Below, piece by piece: positions 38,033 through 50,900 of a stretch of 64,000 nucleotides of DNA; the first letter of the stretch is position 1; every line of letters begins with the position of its first letter. This DNA comes from Acanthopleura granulata. Its lineage: Eukaryota; Mollusca; Polyplacophora; Chitonida; Chitonidae. The stretch lies in NCBI GenBank assembly GCA_016165875.1, contig JABBOT010000001.1:13352594-13416593 (forward strand), given 5' to 3'. The position numbers and the translations under genes were made by a program. The notes below the pieces were generated by a model, which was given only the letters and a program-made list of their open reading frames with translations, made no database searches and had not been told where the DNA came from.

Positions 38033-39409
38033 GTGCCATAGGAAGAGAAAAGTGAACCAAGTTCAGCGAAATTTAGTTCTATGCCTGTAACAAATCTGTA
38101 GAACTTCTAAGACTATTACTTTAGTGTTCATGTTTGTAGGCCTACCGACGGACAGACAGACATCGCGATGAAATAATCCCTTCGACATAATATGCATGTG
38201 TGCATGGAAGTAAATTCATAAACATATGTATAGGTGTAGCGTAAAGCAACTGCGTGGATAAAGCATACTTTCTATTTATGACTTTCATTATTTACAAGGA
38301 AACAAGATTTAGCCTTCAATCAGTCATCCATGCAAGTTCCATCTTCTGTGACCTCCGTTTTTATTCTAAATGCTTCAAGGCAAATGTTATCCATCATGTC
38401 AATAAGTCGTGTACACTATTCTGTTTTGAAGGCACATCAAGGAACTAATTATTGAAATGGCTTGGTAAATAAATATTCTGAAAGTATCACTATGCAGTAC
38501 ATAATTCTCAAATATCGATTCCCAGACGTTGGATGACAAAATTTGGATCTTGTGTGAAATATCACAACAAAGATACATACTCACTTTCAATGACATAATT
38601 TTTATTCCAGCAGGATCTTTAAGACTGTTTATAGTGGCACTTCTACAGACAAATGATTTCTCAACACACCATCGTTTGGATGACAATACATTAATTTTAA
38701 GGTGAAAATTTGAAAATAAACCCGTGAAACATGTAAAGCTTGGCAAACAGGGCACAGTTTTTATTAACTTCTGTTTAACATACTGTTGGAAAGACAACAG
38801 ATTCCAGACATTTCAGTTAAAATCAATAAACAATTCTGAGTGCCCAGTGCCTGATCAGTCAAAGTTCCTGTAGCACCGTCCTATACATGATATCCCCTGC
38901 AGAGTTCATGCCAGTCCTCAGATAGCCATTATACCAGGCATTATTTATCAAATGATTCTGTCCAGGCAGATGTTACTGAAGGACGAATATCTGAGTTCAC
39001 AAAGATCTCTGCCAAATGATACCAACTATTCTGCCATATGGCATACATTTGTATTCTGATCAAAGGTATGTTCCCGTCACATTCCACAGAGAGGAATGAC
39101 TGAGTAAGATCTACATGTATTCCTCAATTTTAGGTTGTATATATATAAACTGTCTTGAAGACCGTTATATTACATTGAAAGTCCCAAACATACACTGTGA
39201 GATATAGCCCTCCCCAGGGACGATTTATATATTCTACAATCTCAACCTATATGCCTTGTGACCAGATACATGTATATTTCTGTGAAAGCATCAAATTGTG
39301 TCAACATATATTTACCATTGCTAATTCACCCTTCAACCTGTACCTGGAATAGTGTCCAGAAATTGCTGTACCAAGCCCACATTTAGCACAGTAACCTCCT
39401 ATATACATG

Positions 39410-39664
39410 GGGGGTCTCCGTGGCTCAGTTGGTTAGTGCGCTAGTGCAGCGCAATAACCCAGAAAGCCTGCCACCAATACGGTTGCTGCAAGTCCAGCTC
39501 ATGCTGGCTTGCTCTGCAGCCGTTCGTGGGAAGGTCTGCCAGCAACCTGGGGATGGTCGTGGGTTTTCCCTGGTTTCCTCCCACCATAATGCTGGCTGTT
39601 GCCATATAAGTGAAATATTCTTGAGTACGGCGTAAAACACCAATCAAATAAATAAATAAATAAA
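39410..39664 (+). mobile_element. Full-length Meta-domain-type SINE with 13-base target-site duplication
   Basis: Starts GGGGTCTCCGTGGCTCAGTT and ends (AAAT)n. Flanked by TCCTATATACATG at 39397-39409 and 39665-39677, a perfect duplication. Confidence 0.93.
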
Positions 39665-39754
39665 TCCTATATACATGTGAATGCAGTTGCATTTGACGTT
39701 GACATTCTCTACCTCAAACAAGGCCAAGTTTCTATTTACGAGGAGTTTATGATC

Positions 39755-39870
39755 TGTCATTTGATATATAGGTTGGTTGATTGGCACGTAACTCAAGAAT
39801 GGTGTACTTGTGTATGACGGCAATCAGCTTTATCTGTGGAGGAAACTAAAGCACCCTGATTGAACCACAG
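39755..39870 (-). mobile_element. Degraded SINE-like fragment
   Basis: GGTTGATTGGCACGTAACTC, CAAGAATGGTGTACTTGTGT, then ATCTGTGGAGGAAAC follow the order of the SINE tail in reverse complement but are heavily mutated. Confidence 0.35.
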
Positions 39871-40569
39871 TCAAACCTCTAGACAAAGCCACAGCCGCAC
39901 AAACATCAGATGTTTTCCAACACATGATCTCAATTAATTGTCAGTGAATGAATAGTCGCAATGAGCCAGCCTTTTAACCATGTGCAAGAAAGGTCTCCAT
40001 ATCATGAAAATGTAGAAACTAAAAACGACAATGACTAATTTTCAGGATTTTAGAGTTTTTTAGTGGTGCCATGGGTTTACAATGCGAACCAGATGGCATG
40101 AAAAATTATTCGTCTCTATACATGTAGTTTGCCTTCATGTCGCACTCAAATGTTCACATCTAACCAGGCACCAGACAAGCCTCTGGACAGATAACAATCA
40201 GACTGGACACAAGCTCGCCACCGTGTTTGCTAAGAGACACTCGGCTCAAACAAGTGAGCTTAGCGGCCAGGTTCCGGCACGAAACATTCGCTTTATCTTT
40301 GTATTTGCTTATGAGTAACAAGAATCTAGTGACTGGCTAATAACAGATTATGCTACTTAATTCTCTTTCATGTTGGTTGCAATGTCAGGAAAATGTCCTT
40401 CAGTGTGAAAAGGAGAACTGCCATTCCGAGTACAGTGCAAGCAGTACAGATGCTTTTACTTGGCTCAATCCGATATCCGAAATGTTGAAAAAATCCAAGC
40501 CAGGGGACTGATCGATTCATTGCCACTGAACTCAAAGAAGATTTCCCTTAGATGGCAGAGGTCAGTCAT

Positions 40570-41125
40570 ACGAGTTCAGGAAACCACAGAGCTAACAAAC
40601 CAGATCTGGTAGTGTTAGGAGGAGACTTGGTAATGATTGAAGACTTAGTAATGTGAGGATATTCTGTAATGTGAGGAGAGATGGTAATGATAGGAGGAGA
40701 CTTGGTAATGATTGAAGACTTAGTAATGTGAGGATATTCTGTAATGTGAGGAGAGATGGTAATGATAGGAGGAGACTTGGTAATGATTGAAGACTTAGTA
40801 ATGTGAGGATATTCTGTAATGTGAGAAGAGATGGTAATGATAGGAGGGGACTTGGTAATGATTGAAGACTTAGTAATGTGAGGAGAGGTGGTAATGATAG
40901 GAGGGGACTTGGTAATGATTGAAGACTTCGTAATGTGAGGAGAGATGGTAATGATAGGAGGGGACTTGGTAATGATTGCAGACTTAGTAATGTGAGGATA
41001 TTCTGTAATGTGAGAAGAGATGGTAATGATAGGAGGGGACTTGGTAATGATTGAAGACTTACTAATGAGAGGATATTCTGTAATGTGAGGAGAGATGGTA
41101 ATGATAGGAGGGGACTTGGTAATGT
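40570..41125. repeat. 75/57-bp minisatellite built from ~18-bp subunits
   Basis: The word GACTTGG (GACTTAG/GACTTCG variants are in other subunits) recurs at 40624, 40699, 40774, 40849, 40906, 40963, 41038 and 41113, giving steps of 75,75,75,57,57,75,75. Subunits begin GGTAATG or GTAATGTGAGGA. Both step lengths are multiples of three, so minus-strand frames stay open (ITKSPPIITISPHITEYP repeats), but there is no in-frame ATG and no homology. It lies about 700 bases past the GUF1 stop codon. Confidence 0.9.
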
Positions 41126-41827
41126 CACTGAGCGAAAGAAAGAACCATGTCAATTAAAGAGGATACCTAGCTGGTAATGTTAAAAGGATACATTGTTGAT
41201 ATCAATACAAATTAGGCAAAGTAATGTGGAAATGAACGTGGGGAAGAACACTGTAGATGAAGACCTTTAATTCTTTAATTACCACTGGAGAAAAATAAGT
41301 TATTGCTAAAGTCAACTGGAAACTCAAACAATGGTACCAAACACTGGAAACTACTGCACTTCACCAGATACCTGACAAACTTCTCAACATAAAATTGCAG
41401 GCAAAGAAGCAAAAGTTGGATTCGAGGAAACAACCTCAATGGACAAAATGAAGTGGTACAAAATTTGTCGAGAAACAATGGTACAATATTCCAGCAATGG
41501 GTAATCTTCAGTGCTCCTAGATAACTGGCACATGCACAATTACACCAAAATTGAAGGGAGACAACTTGCTGCACACCGAAGTCACAGTTTTCACCAAGTA
41601 GCATCAGGACTGCAAAGTCGTGTCCCTTTGTGCAATGGAAACTTCTATATTGTAATAAATTTTGCATAGATTTAAACTTTGCAACACTGATTTTTCTAAT
41701 GACCAGCAGACCCTAATTAATGAAGAATAAATAAATCACAAAGTAGGTCTTCTTTCAAAATTTAAAATGGCTTTTCATTTACATAATCAATACAAGCGGA
41801 GGAAAAGCTATAAATTAAACCCTGCTC

Positions 41828-41953
41828 CTATTTTCGTAAAACTTTGATAAATGCATCTTTAGGAATTTGAACATTTCCGACTGATCGCATTCGCTTCTTC
41901 CCTTCAGCCTGTCGGCGTAACAATTTCATCTTCCTTGTGATGTCCCCGCCATA
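41828..41953 (-). CDS. GUF1: GUF1 exon 17 (last coding exon, TAG stop)
   Basis: 41 codons and a TAG stop at 41828-41830; acceptor ttgattgcag. [20 protein letters not shown], then [20 protein letters not shown] and K. The C-terminus is of normal length. No confident AATAAA was found just downstream on the minus strand. Confidence 0.96.
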   Translation of the reverse strand, partial: YGGDITRKMKLLRRQAEGKKRMRSVGNVQIPKDAFIKVLRK

Positions 41954-44900
41954 CTGCAATCAAGAACAGATCTTCTTACTTACTTGTCAATTTTTTTTAC
42001 ACACATGATGTTTTATTGTACACCTGCATTTTTAAGTTACCTTAAAACAAATTTATTATCCATCCCATCTTCAGCTAAGCCACAATATCCCAGAAAAAAC
42101 AAAGGGTATCAAGGGTAGAGTAATGTTACATTCTGTCAAGATGTCCTTGAGGCATTTTAGGACCTAACAGTTTAAGCTGAGGTACGAATCTTTCACTCAT
42201 TACATGCAGGTAAAAGTTTCTAAACACTTGCCAAAATCTAATAACCATCAGCAACTAGATGATGCGAGACTGAATTTGGCCACAAAGCTTTTGCTGGACA
42301 CTGTGTTCACAAAGCGTATACTTCTACACGCCCTTTTGGACCTCCACCCCAAATGTAGCTCAAAGAGCAGGTAGCCAAGTCAAAATCTCATCAATTTGTA
42401 AAAGCCAGCAGTTGAACAGATTTCCATCAATAGAAGTCAAAAAGTTTTTCACATATATGGAGATTACAAATGTATCAAAATTCTATAATGCCTGAAATCT
42501 GCATAAATTTATGATATCTCTCAGATATATACATGCTTAACTTACACATTTGGCTAAGACATCTTTCTTCAGTGCCCGGATGTCCTCTCTGGCGATGATC
42601 TTGCCACCCACAGCTGCCTGGAGTGCGATGTTGAACATTTGGCGGGGGATGGTCTCCTTCAGCCGAGCACACATCTGTTTACCCAGAGTTCTCGCTCGAC
42701 TGACATGAGCTATGGTAGTCAGCTCATCCACTTCATTACCATTGATCAGGATCGTTATCTACAGACAAACCAAATTGCAAGTCAGGATTTTGGAACCCAT
42801 ATATATCTCTCTCCCCATCTTCCAGTATTCGACTAAAAAGCTAATTAGACCTGAAGGCCCATATAATTAAACTTCAAAACAAATTTGGATGAATTAACTT
42901 GGACCATTAGTTCTGAAGATGTCAGGCAAACAAGTTTACAGACCCATGTGACTATTGAAGCATGAAACCAAATTTGACTAAGTTTGGTCTGGCAGCTCTG
43001 GAGGGATCACACAAATTGTCTGCTACAATGTGTTCAATTATGTGAAATGTATATACTCCACGGGCGAGTTTATCAGTATTTATGCCAATGTCATTATGGT
43101 TCAAACCACATTTGGAGAAGATTAGTTCTTGAGAAATTATGAATCCAATATTAACCTATATGCCATCATACATACATAAACACAATATGCTGACAATCTT
43201 TTATACATGTAGAAATAATTATTGGGTTTAATGTTCTTCAGCCATATTATTTTTTAATATCTTTCATGAAATTTGTTGAACAGCACATGAATCACTCTAA
43301 TCAATGATTAGATTAGAATCAGCAATAAAATAATCTAATCATACATTTAACTGATTAGTATTTTATGCTGTCTAATTCAACATGTGGCAAGGTGCCAGCT
43401 TAGGGAAGCAGAAGCCAACAGACCACCCTCTCAGCACATATTAAAAGGTGATTAAATGCTTTAAATCACCTGATCAAGAGAATTTTTGATTATATGGGGA
43501 GTTACCTGAAGATGACAGGCTGTTCAAGAAACCATAATGACTTTGCAGATCATATTTTTGTACAATAGCTTACCTTGACCAGATCTGAGACTCTGTACCC
43601 ATCATCTTCATAATCAAAGCTGACGAGAAAAACAGACTTCCTTAGTTGACTGAAGGGTCAAGACATGACATCAACTTATCCCATTTTACAGCTACCATCA
43701 CAGATTGATGCACACTATTTGCTAATACTTAAATGAAACGGAAAAAGAGCATCAGTATAAGCTTACATCATGATAGCTTGAAACAGGAAACTCCACTGAA
43801 CACAGCTAGAAACAGAGGCTGTAAACATTAACTTGTATCACAACAATGTTATCTTGCAGAGTGCTGCTTGTACAAGTACACCAGGCCACAGACATCGGAC
43901 ACAATGCTTCATTCAGCCACTATATACATGTATGTCCAGGGCTGAAGGGAGCTTTTTCTGCTGATGAGTACCTAACCAACCATTTCAAATAAGCATGAGT
44001 AAAATGTGAAGCAATGAGTAAAAAAATAAGTTACAAAAAAAAGTTTACTTTTTAATTTTTCAAGGCTTAAATGAAAAAAACAAACAAAAGTGCTTTGCCA
44101 CAATTTCTGTATTAAATGTACATGCAGTTCCCCCAACACACACATCAAACAGATCACTGCAATGATTTTAACAGGTAACAATAAATTAAAATTCATGTAT
44201 GCTGTTTATAACGGGTACCTCACATTACACCACCACTACTGTAAAGACACTACAATTCACCAACCAATCGCAGTTTGTTTTATTTGCAGAGGTTGGACTA
44301 GCTGTCATCATTATTTCCATCAAAAATAAAGGTTCTGTCAAAGACATGATCACATTGATGCTGAGGTCTTTGTGGAACTCCTCAGAGGTTTAAATCCACT
44401 TGTGTTTTGCAAAACATGCATCTTAAAGTCTACCTTTGCTGCTACCAATTCAATTGCACTGGTTAGAGAAGTATTTCTATCATCAGAAACTACTGCAAAG
44501 GTGTGGCAAAGATCACAGGAATTCATTCAGTTAAGGAAACGAAGATGGCCAAGCTCAAAGTGTGCTTCGTTGTTGTTGTAGTCCCACATGTGTATCTGCC
44601 CCCTTTAATTACAAGGGTTGTTGATACCCATAAAATAGAGCTGATAACGTATCTTTATGCTTGGACACATATTTGTGCGTAAAAGCTTCCAAGCGTATTT
44701 AATGGTAAATTATGCATAATTTATGCAAATACGCACGTTATCTGGAGCTCTGTTGGCCTATATTGATATCTGGCCAACCTGTAGCTCTTTCCACTGCTTC
44801 TGCAGACTGCCTGGTCAGAAAGGTACCGATGCCATGATTGTGGCTTTAAATAGCTTACACATGTACCTATATAATAAGGTCCAAATAATGGTTCAACTAA

Positions 44901-47900
44901 ACTGCCATCCAAGTGGAAGAACCACAGAAACTGGCACCCACCATTACCCCTTCTGAACGGAGGAGTGAAGTCACCCTGGAGTTACAAGGGTCAATGCTAC
45001 CACCTGAGGAATCTTTGTATCATACCTTGCATAGCCAGATGTTACAAATTTGAGGTCATCAAAAAAGTTCACGAGGATTTCATTCAATGGCAGAATGAAC
45101 TTGAGCATAAGTCTGCTGTTATCAATGTAGATATGTTCCTTCTGCTCTCCTCTACATTCCTGAAGGAAAAACAATACACAAATAACCTGATGCTTGTGAA
45201 CAGCAAAATGGCAAATCTATCCAGTCTTATTTATTATTCTGACTTAACTTTGCACTTTACAATTTTAACAGTAACTGAAAGGCTAAAACCATACTTACAT
45301 ATGCATCTACACGGCAAGGAATTGAGGTATGCTTAGGTTTTACATCGTACTCAACAATTTTCCGGTTATATGACAATGAGTCCTTAGAATGTGTATGGAC
45401 TGTGTCTTCTTGTGGCAGGGCGAGTCCACGATGCCAAAGTGCTGCCTCCTGTGGAACATCATGCCAAAGGCACCATGACACCCCACCCAGTTGATCAGTC
45501 CTGTGGTGCTGAGTACCAAGTAAGGCAGCAACAAGTGGCCTTTTTGAAGTCTTTTGTACGATAAAAGTCAGAATTGATCGGATCTTCGCACCACCAGGCC
45601 AACGAGATGGTCATTAATGATAATGATAAAATTAAAAATAATGTTACACGCATGTACACAGACAAACTAGATTAGATCATCAATTAGGTTTACACTGACA
45701 TCCAAAGGCTACAATGACACAGTTTTATAGCTTTCTAGGGCTCAGGTACTCATCAGGTGTTATGATGGTCCCCAGTACCATGGGCTCTGGTACATTGCCC
45801 TCACCAGACTCAGGTTGACCACCTGACTCAGGTACTCATCAGGTGTTATGATGGTCCCCAGTACCATGGGCTCTGGTACATTGCCCTCACCAGGCTCTGG
45901 TTGACCACCTGACTCAGGTACTCATCAGGTGTTATGATGGTCCCCAGTACCATGGGCTCTGGTACATTGCCCTCACCAGACTTAGGTTGACCACCTGACT
46001 CAGGTACTCATCAGGTGTTATGATGGTCCCCAGTACCATGGGCTCTGGTACATTGCCCTCACCAGGCTCTGGTTGACCACCTGACTCAGGTACTCATCAG
46101 GTGTTATGATGGTCCCCAGTACCATGGGCTCTAGTACATTGCCCTCACCAGACTCTGGTTGACCACCTGACTCAGGTACTCATCAGGTGTTATGATGGTC
46201 CCCAGTACCATGGGCTCTGGTACATTGCCCTCACCAGACTCAGGTTGACCACCTGACTCAGGTACTCATCAGGTGTTATGATGGTCCCCAGTAACATGGG
46301 CTCTGGTACATTGCCCTCACCAGACTCAGGTTGACCACCTGACTCAGGTACTCATCAGGTGTTATGATGGTCCCCAGTACCATGGGCTCTGGTACATTGC
46401 CCTCACCAGACTCTGGTTGACCACCTGACTCAGGTACTCATCAGGTGTTATGATGGTCCCCAGTAACATGGGCTCTAGTACATTGCCCTCACCAGACTCA
46501 GGTTGACCACCTGGCTCAGGTACTCATCAGGTGTTATGATGGTCCCCAGTACCATGGGCTCTGGTACATTGCCCTCACCAGACTCAGGTACTCATCAGGT
46601 GTTATGATGGTCCCCAGTACCATGGGCTCTGGTACATTGCCCTCACCAGACTCAGGTTGACCACCTGACTCAGGTACTCATCAGGTGTTATGATGGTCCC
46701 CAGTACCATGGGCTCTAGTACATTGCCCTCACCAGATTCAGGTTGACCACCTGGCTCAGGTACTCATCAGGTGTTATGATGGTCCCCAGTACCATGGGCT
46801 CTAGTACATTGTTCTCACCAGGCTCAGGTTGACCCCCTGGCTCAGGTACTCATCAGGTGCTATGATGGTCCCCAGTACCATGGGCTCTAGTACATTCTTC
46901 TTACCAGACTCAGGTTGACCACCTGGCTCAGGTACTCATCAGGTGTTATGATGGTTCCCAGTACCATGGGCTCCATGTACTCTGACACAACTTCCACCGG
47001 AGGCAACTGAAACCAAGAAAGCACAATAGAACATCGGACTATTCCACTGGCGAGATACATATACATGTATAATCACACACATTTGTATAACTATGGTACA
47101 TATATATGCATGGTTTTTTCTAGCCAATTTCTAGAAACTCAATCTGAACAAATCAGAAAACTGAATACCTCAATAATCATCACCAATTTATCAAAAAGTC
47201 CCCCAAAAAAAAAAAAAAAAAAATTCAAAATTTGTCTAAAACTCTCTAAAATTGTCTGATACTTCTCTTTGGGGTAACCATGAGAAATTGGCTAGCACAG
47301 CCCCTGATATGTCACCCACATGTAATGAGTGACTGTCACCACCCTCGCAAAAGATGCTGGCTGCTTGTGGTGCTTTATTTATGTTAAGTTTATTGAATTA
47401 TTTGGCTAGAAACTTTGCTGCACTCAAAACAATTTCATTTGAATATAAAACTTTACACCTGGAGAAAATGAGCTGCCTGTAGAAGCTGCTAAAGAACCAG
47501 TCTAAGTAGGTGCCATACACACAATTTTAAGTTGATGGTCTGTCAGTCAGTTGCTCTTTAATGGAGGGTCCAATATTTAGTTTAGGTGTCAACTTTAACA
47601 TTGTTCTAACCAGTTATTGTGGAATCTTCTTGGAAGAGGTTGGCCATATCTTGACTCAACATGGAAGCAGCACACAGATACAGATCAAAAAAAGACCAAA
47701 TTTATAAACTTCACATACAGGACACAAATTGCCTCAGTCAGGTGGTTCGACATCCAGATGATCTGCCAAAACAGTTGCTGGGAAACCAACTGTACCCTCT
47801 AGTAACACACATGCCGACCCTGTCATTACACTGATAAATATAACAGATATCAGCCAGCAACACACAGTGATGTTCCCATAGCAAAGTTGCACATTTTTAT

Positions 47901-50900
47901 ACTTACATGGTAAGGATTTAATACTGTGACTTCTTCTCCACCATAATTCTTTATGTTTTTGGCACCAATAATTTTGACTGCAACAGTAAGAATACATAAC
48001 ATTTAAAACACAATGATTTATTTATTTCCTTGATTGGTGTTTTACCGCATACTCAAGAACATTTAACTTATACAACAGCAGACAGCATCATGGTGCCAGG
48101 GAAACTGGCAGTGCCTGAGGAAAACCTACGACAATCCAAAGGTTTAAAATGCAATTATCCCACAAGTCATCAACAATCAAGCATCAGTATGGAAGGTATA
48201 CTGAACTCTAAATGATATTTACATATATTTACATCTGTTCATATCACAAAATATTATATACTACCATAGTCATATTTTAGGACATAAAATCTATTTTTAG
48301 TTCATTTTTGAAAATTATATTGAAACAGTTTGAAGGATAAGAGGAGTTAACTCTGACCTTTATATGGGACATTAGGGGAGGTAACTATGAGTGAAGCATT
48401 ATGCTCCTGTTCCAGCCTCTGTGTAAACACATCCATGTGTAGCAGGCCCAAGAACCCTAGCCTCCAACCTTGACCAAGGGCAGCACTGTCAGGGGCAGTA
48501 AATGAATAGGTATTGCTCCACAGAACAAACAGTGGCCATCATATATAAAAGAAGAAAAATGCATTTACATGTACTCTGCTTATTTGGCTGCATTCTGATC
48601 TATATGTACCAAAACCAACGTTCATCACTATACACCAATATTTATGACCATTACCTCAAAAAGATAAAATATTACCACCATGATCACCAACATCCTTTTT
48701 TCTATTTTTATTAAATGATAGTCCCCCACCCTCCCACCAAGAAAAAATACAAATCAAATAATCAAAAATATTTCATCAATGTTCTCTTTTTTTCAATAAG
48801 TATTTTTGACACACCAGATAGTTAATAAAGTGAAACTTGCCAAGACCGACACATCTAATAACAAACATCTTGTCAATACCGACCATGTCGCTTGGTCAGC
48901 TTTTATCTCTTCTTACAATCCATGTTATTGGAATACACCGATTCTGGTCTATTCTGAACACTGACAGGGATTTCCAGTCCCCACTGTATTTCGTGCCTGT
49001 TAATCCACATTGTATGATCAGACACAGCATAGTGCGGGCTGACTGTTCATACCCTCCGTGTTTATCACCGCTGAGGGTCAAAGAGGTGTTGTGAGAAAGG
49101 GAGATAATCCTGTTAGCAGGCAGTTCATTAATGAAGACTTGAAATTCTCTTGAAATTGATTTTGACTGAAACACTCCACACACTGTTAGCTGAGATGGCA
49201 TTGAGTAATTCAGGATACCAAAAAATACTCCAGTTCATGGTCGAATTGTTTTCCAAATTTCATTAAATTATGGCTGACCAATATGCTCAGTAACATTGTG
49301 TGGAAATATAATAGTCCTTGATTGATGAAGTTGAACGCATGCAATCTTAAGATAATTTGCCGAGGTCCCAAACTGGCACACACTGTTGGGAAATTTATTT
49401 TCAAGCATTTCCTAAAATGGAAACAATTTTACTCTGACTTGACAAGTATGAAAAAAATTGCTGATGAGAAAAACAACGCCTCAGAAGTTTCAGTCCCACA
49501 CATGTTTACTCTTAGGCCTGTTCCTCAGTGCATTTAAAGAAATAAAAGTTGGGACAAAAAAGGAATAATTTAATTCACTTTGCTTGCACAGAACTTTGTT
49601 TATTAGTAACACATCTGTAAGCTGTGTACAAGGAAGTACCAGTAAGTGATGTTGCACATGGTATATTCCACAAAACAACATCTTGTTAAAAAATGAACAT
49701 TTTTTCACAGAACCGGGCATGGTCAGTTTAGACAAGTTTTTCCATACATTGGTAATTATATAACTCCTGTGTCATACTGTGTTTGTACTGGAGTACTGCC
49801 ACAATTTCATAGTAAGTGTAAGCCTTTGGGATTGAACCAAAAGCCAGAATCAGAGGATGGCTGCTTTTTATTAGCTGGACAATCTCACTTGCAGTCACAC
49901 TTCACCTGAACTCACCTGCTGTCTGGAGGCACAATAACACTGGACCAGGTCATGGAGGTGTTGTCACCTGAACTCACCTGCTGTCTGGATGCACAATCAC
50001 TCTGGACCAGGTCATGGAGGAGTTGTCACCTGAACTCACCTGCTGTCTGGATGCACACTTACACTGGATCAGGTCATGGAGGAGTTGTCACCTGAACTCA
50101 CCTGCTGTCTAGACGCACACTTATACTGGACCAGGTCATGGAGGTGTTGTCACCTGAACTCACCTGCTGTCTGGATGCACACTTACACTGGACCAGGTCA
50201 TGGAGGCGTTGTCACCTGATCTCACCTGCTGTCTGGATGCACACTTACACTGGATCAGGTCATGGAGGTGTTGTCACCTGAACTCACCTGCTGTCAGGAT
50301 GCACACTAACACTGGAGTCATTCAGAGTCAACCTGTCCAGGGCTGAGCGCAGATTATTGTACTCTGATTGGTCAGATGGAAATATGCCAGCAAACACCTG
50401 TAGAGAACAAAAGAAACACATCTGCATTTTTTACATGTACATGTACCTAGCATTGTTCTTTCATTAGTAAACCAAAGACAAATATACCATCCACTGAATA
50501 TCAGCAACTGCACTGGCGAGAGGCACAAGGTCATTGCACTGTGATGGCGAGTTAGCGCCCTCGGCCACGAAGACACCAACTGATCAATGTATTATACACT
50601 TAGTGTACTTCTGAACATATCTATATGTATTGTTGGTAGACTGGCAAGTTTACAGAACACTGCGTTACACGATTTGATTTTCAACTTCCATATTTATTTA
50701 TTTATTTGATTGATGTTTTACACCATAGACAAGAACATTTCACTTATATGACGACAGCCAACTTTATGGTGAGAGGAAACCAGGCAGAGCCCAGGGGAAA
50801 CCCATGACCATCTGCAGGTTGCTGGCAGACCTTCCCACGTAACGCCGGAGAGCCAGCATGAGCTGAACTTGAACTCATAGTGACCGTATTGGTGGCCATT

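Larger units (their letters stand above)
36718..41827. other. Intergenic region between MADD and GUF1
   Basis: Holds the foldback element (37139-38032), a SINE (39410-39664), a degraded SINE-like fragment (39755-39870) and the 75/57-bp minisatellite (40570-41125). No supported gene. A 13-codon plus-strand ATG frame at 36802-36840 is discussed under findings. Confidence 0.7.

Noticed and set aside
40566..41153. 195-residue minus-strand open frame
   Set aside because: Starts at TTG, has no in-frame ATG, consists entirely of minisatellite, and a second frame is equally open.
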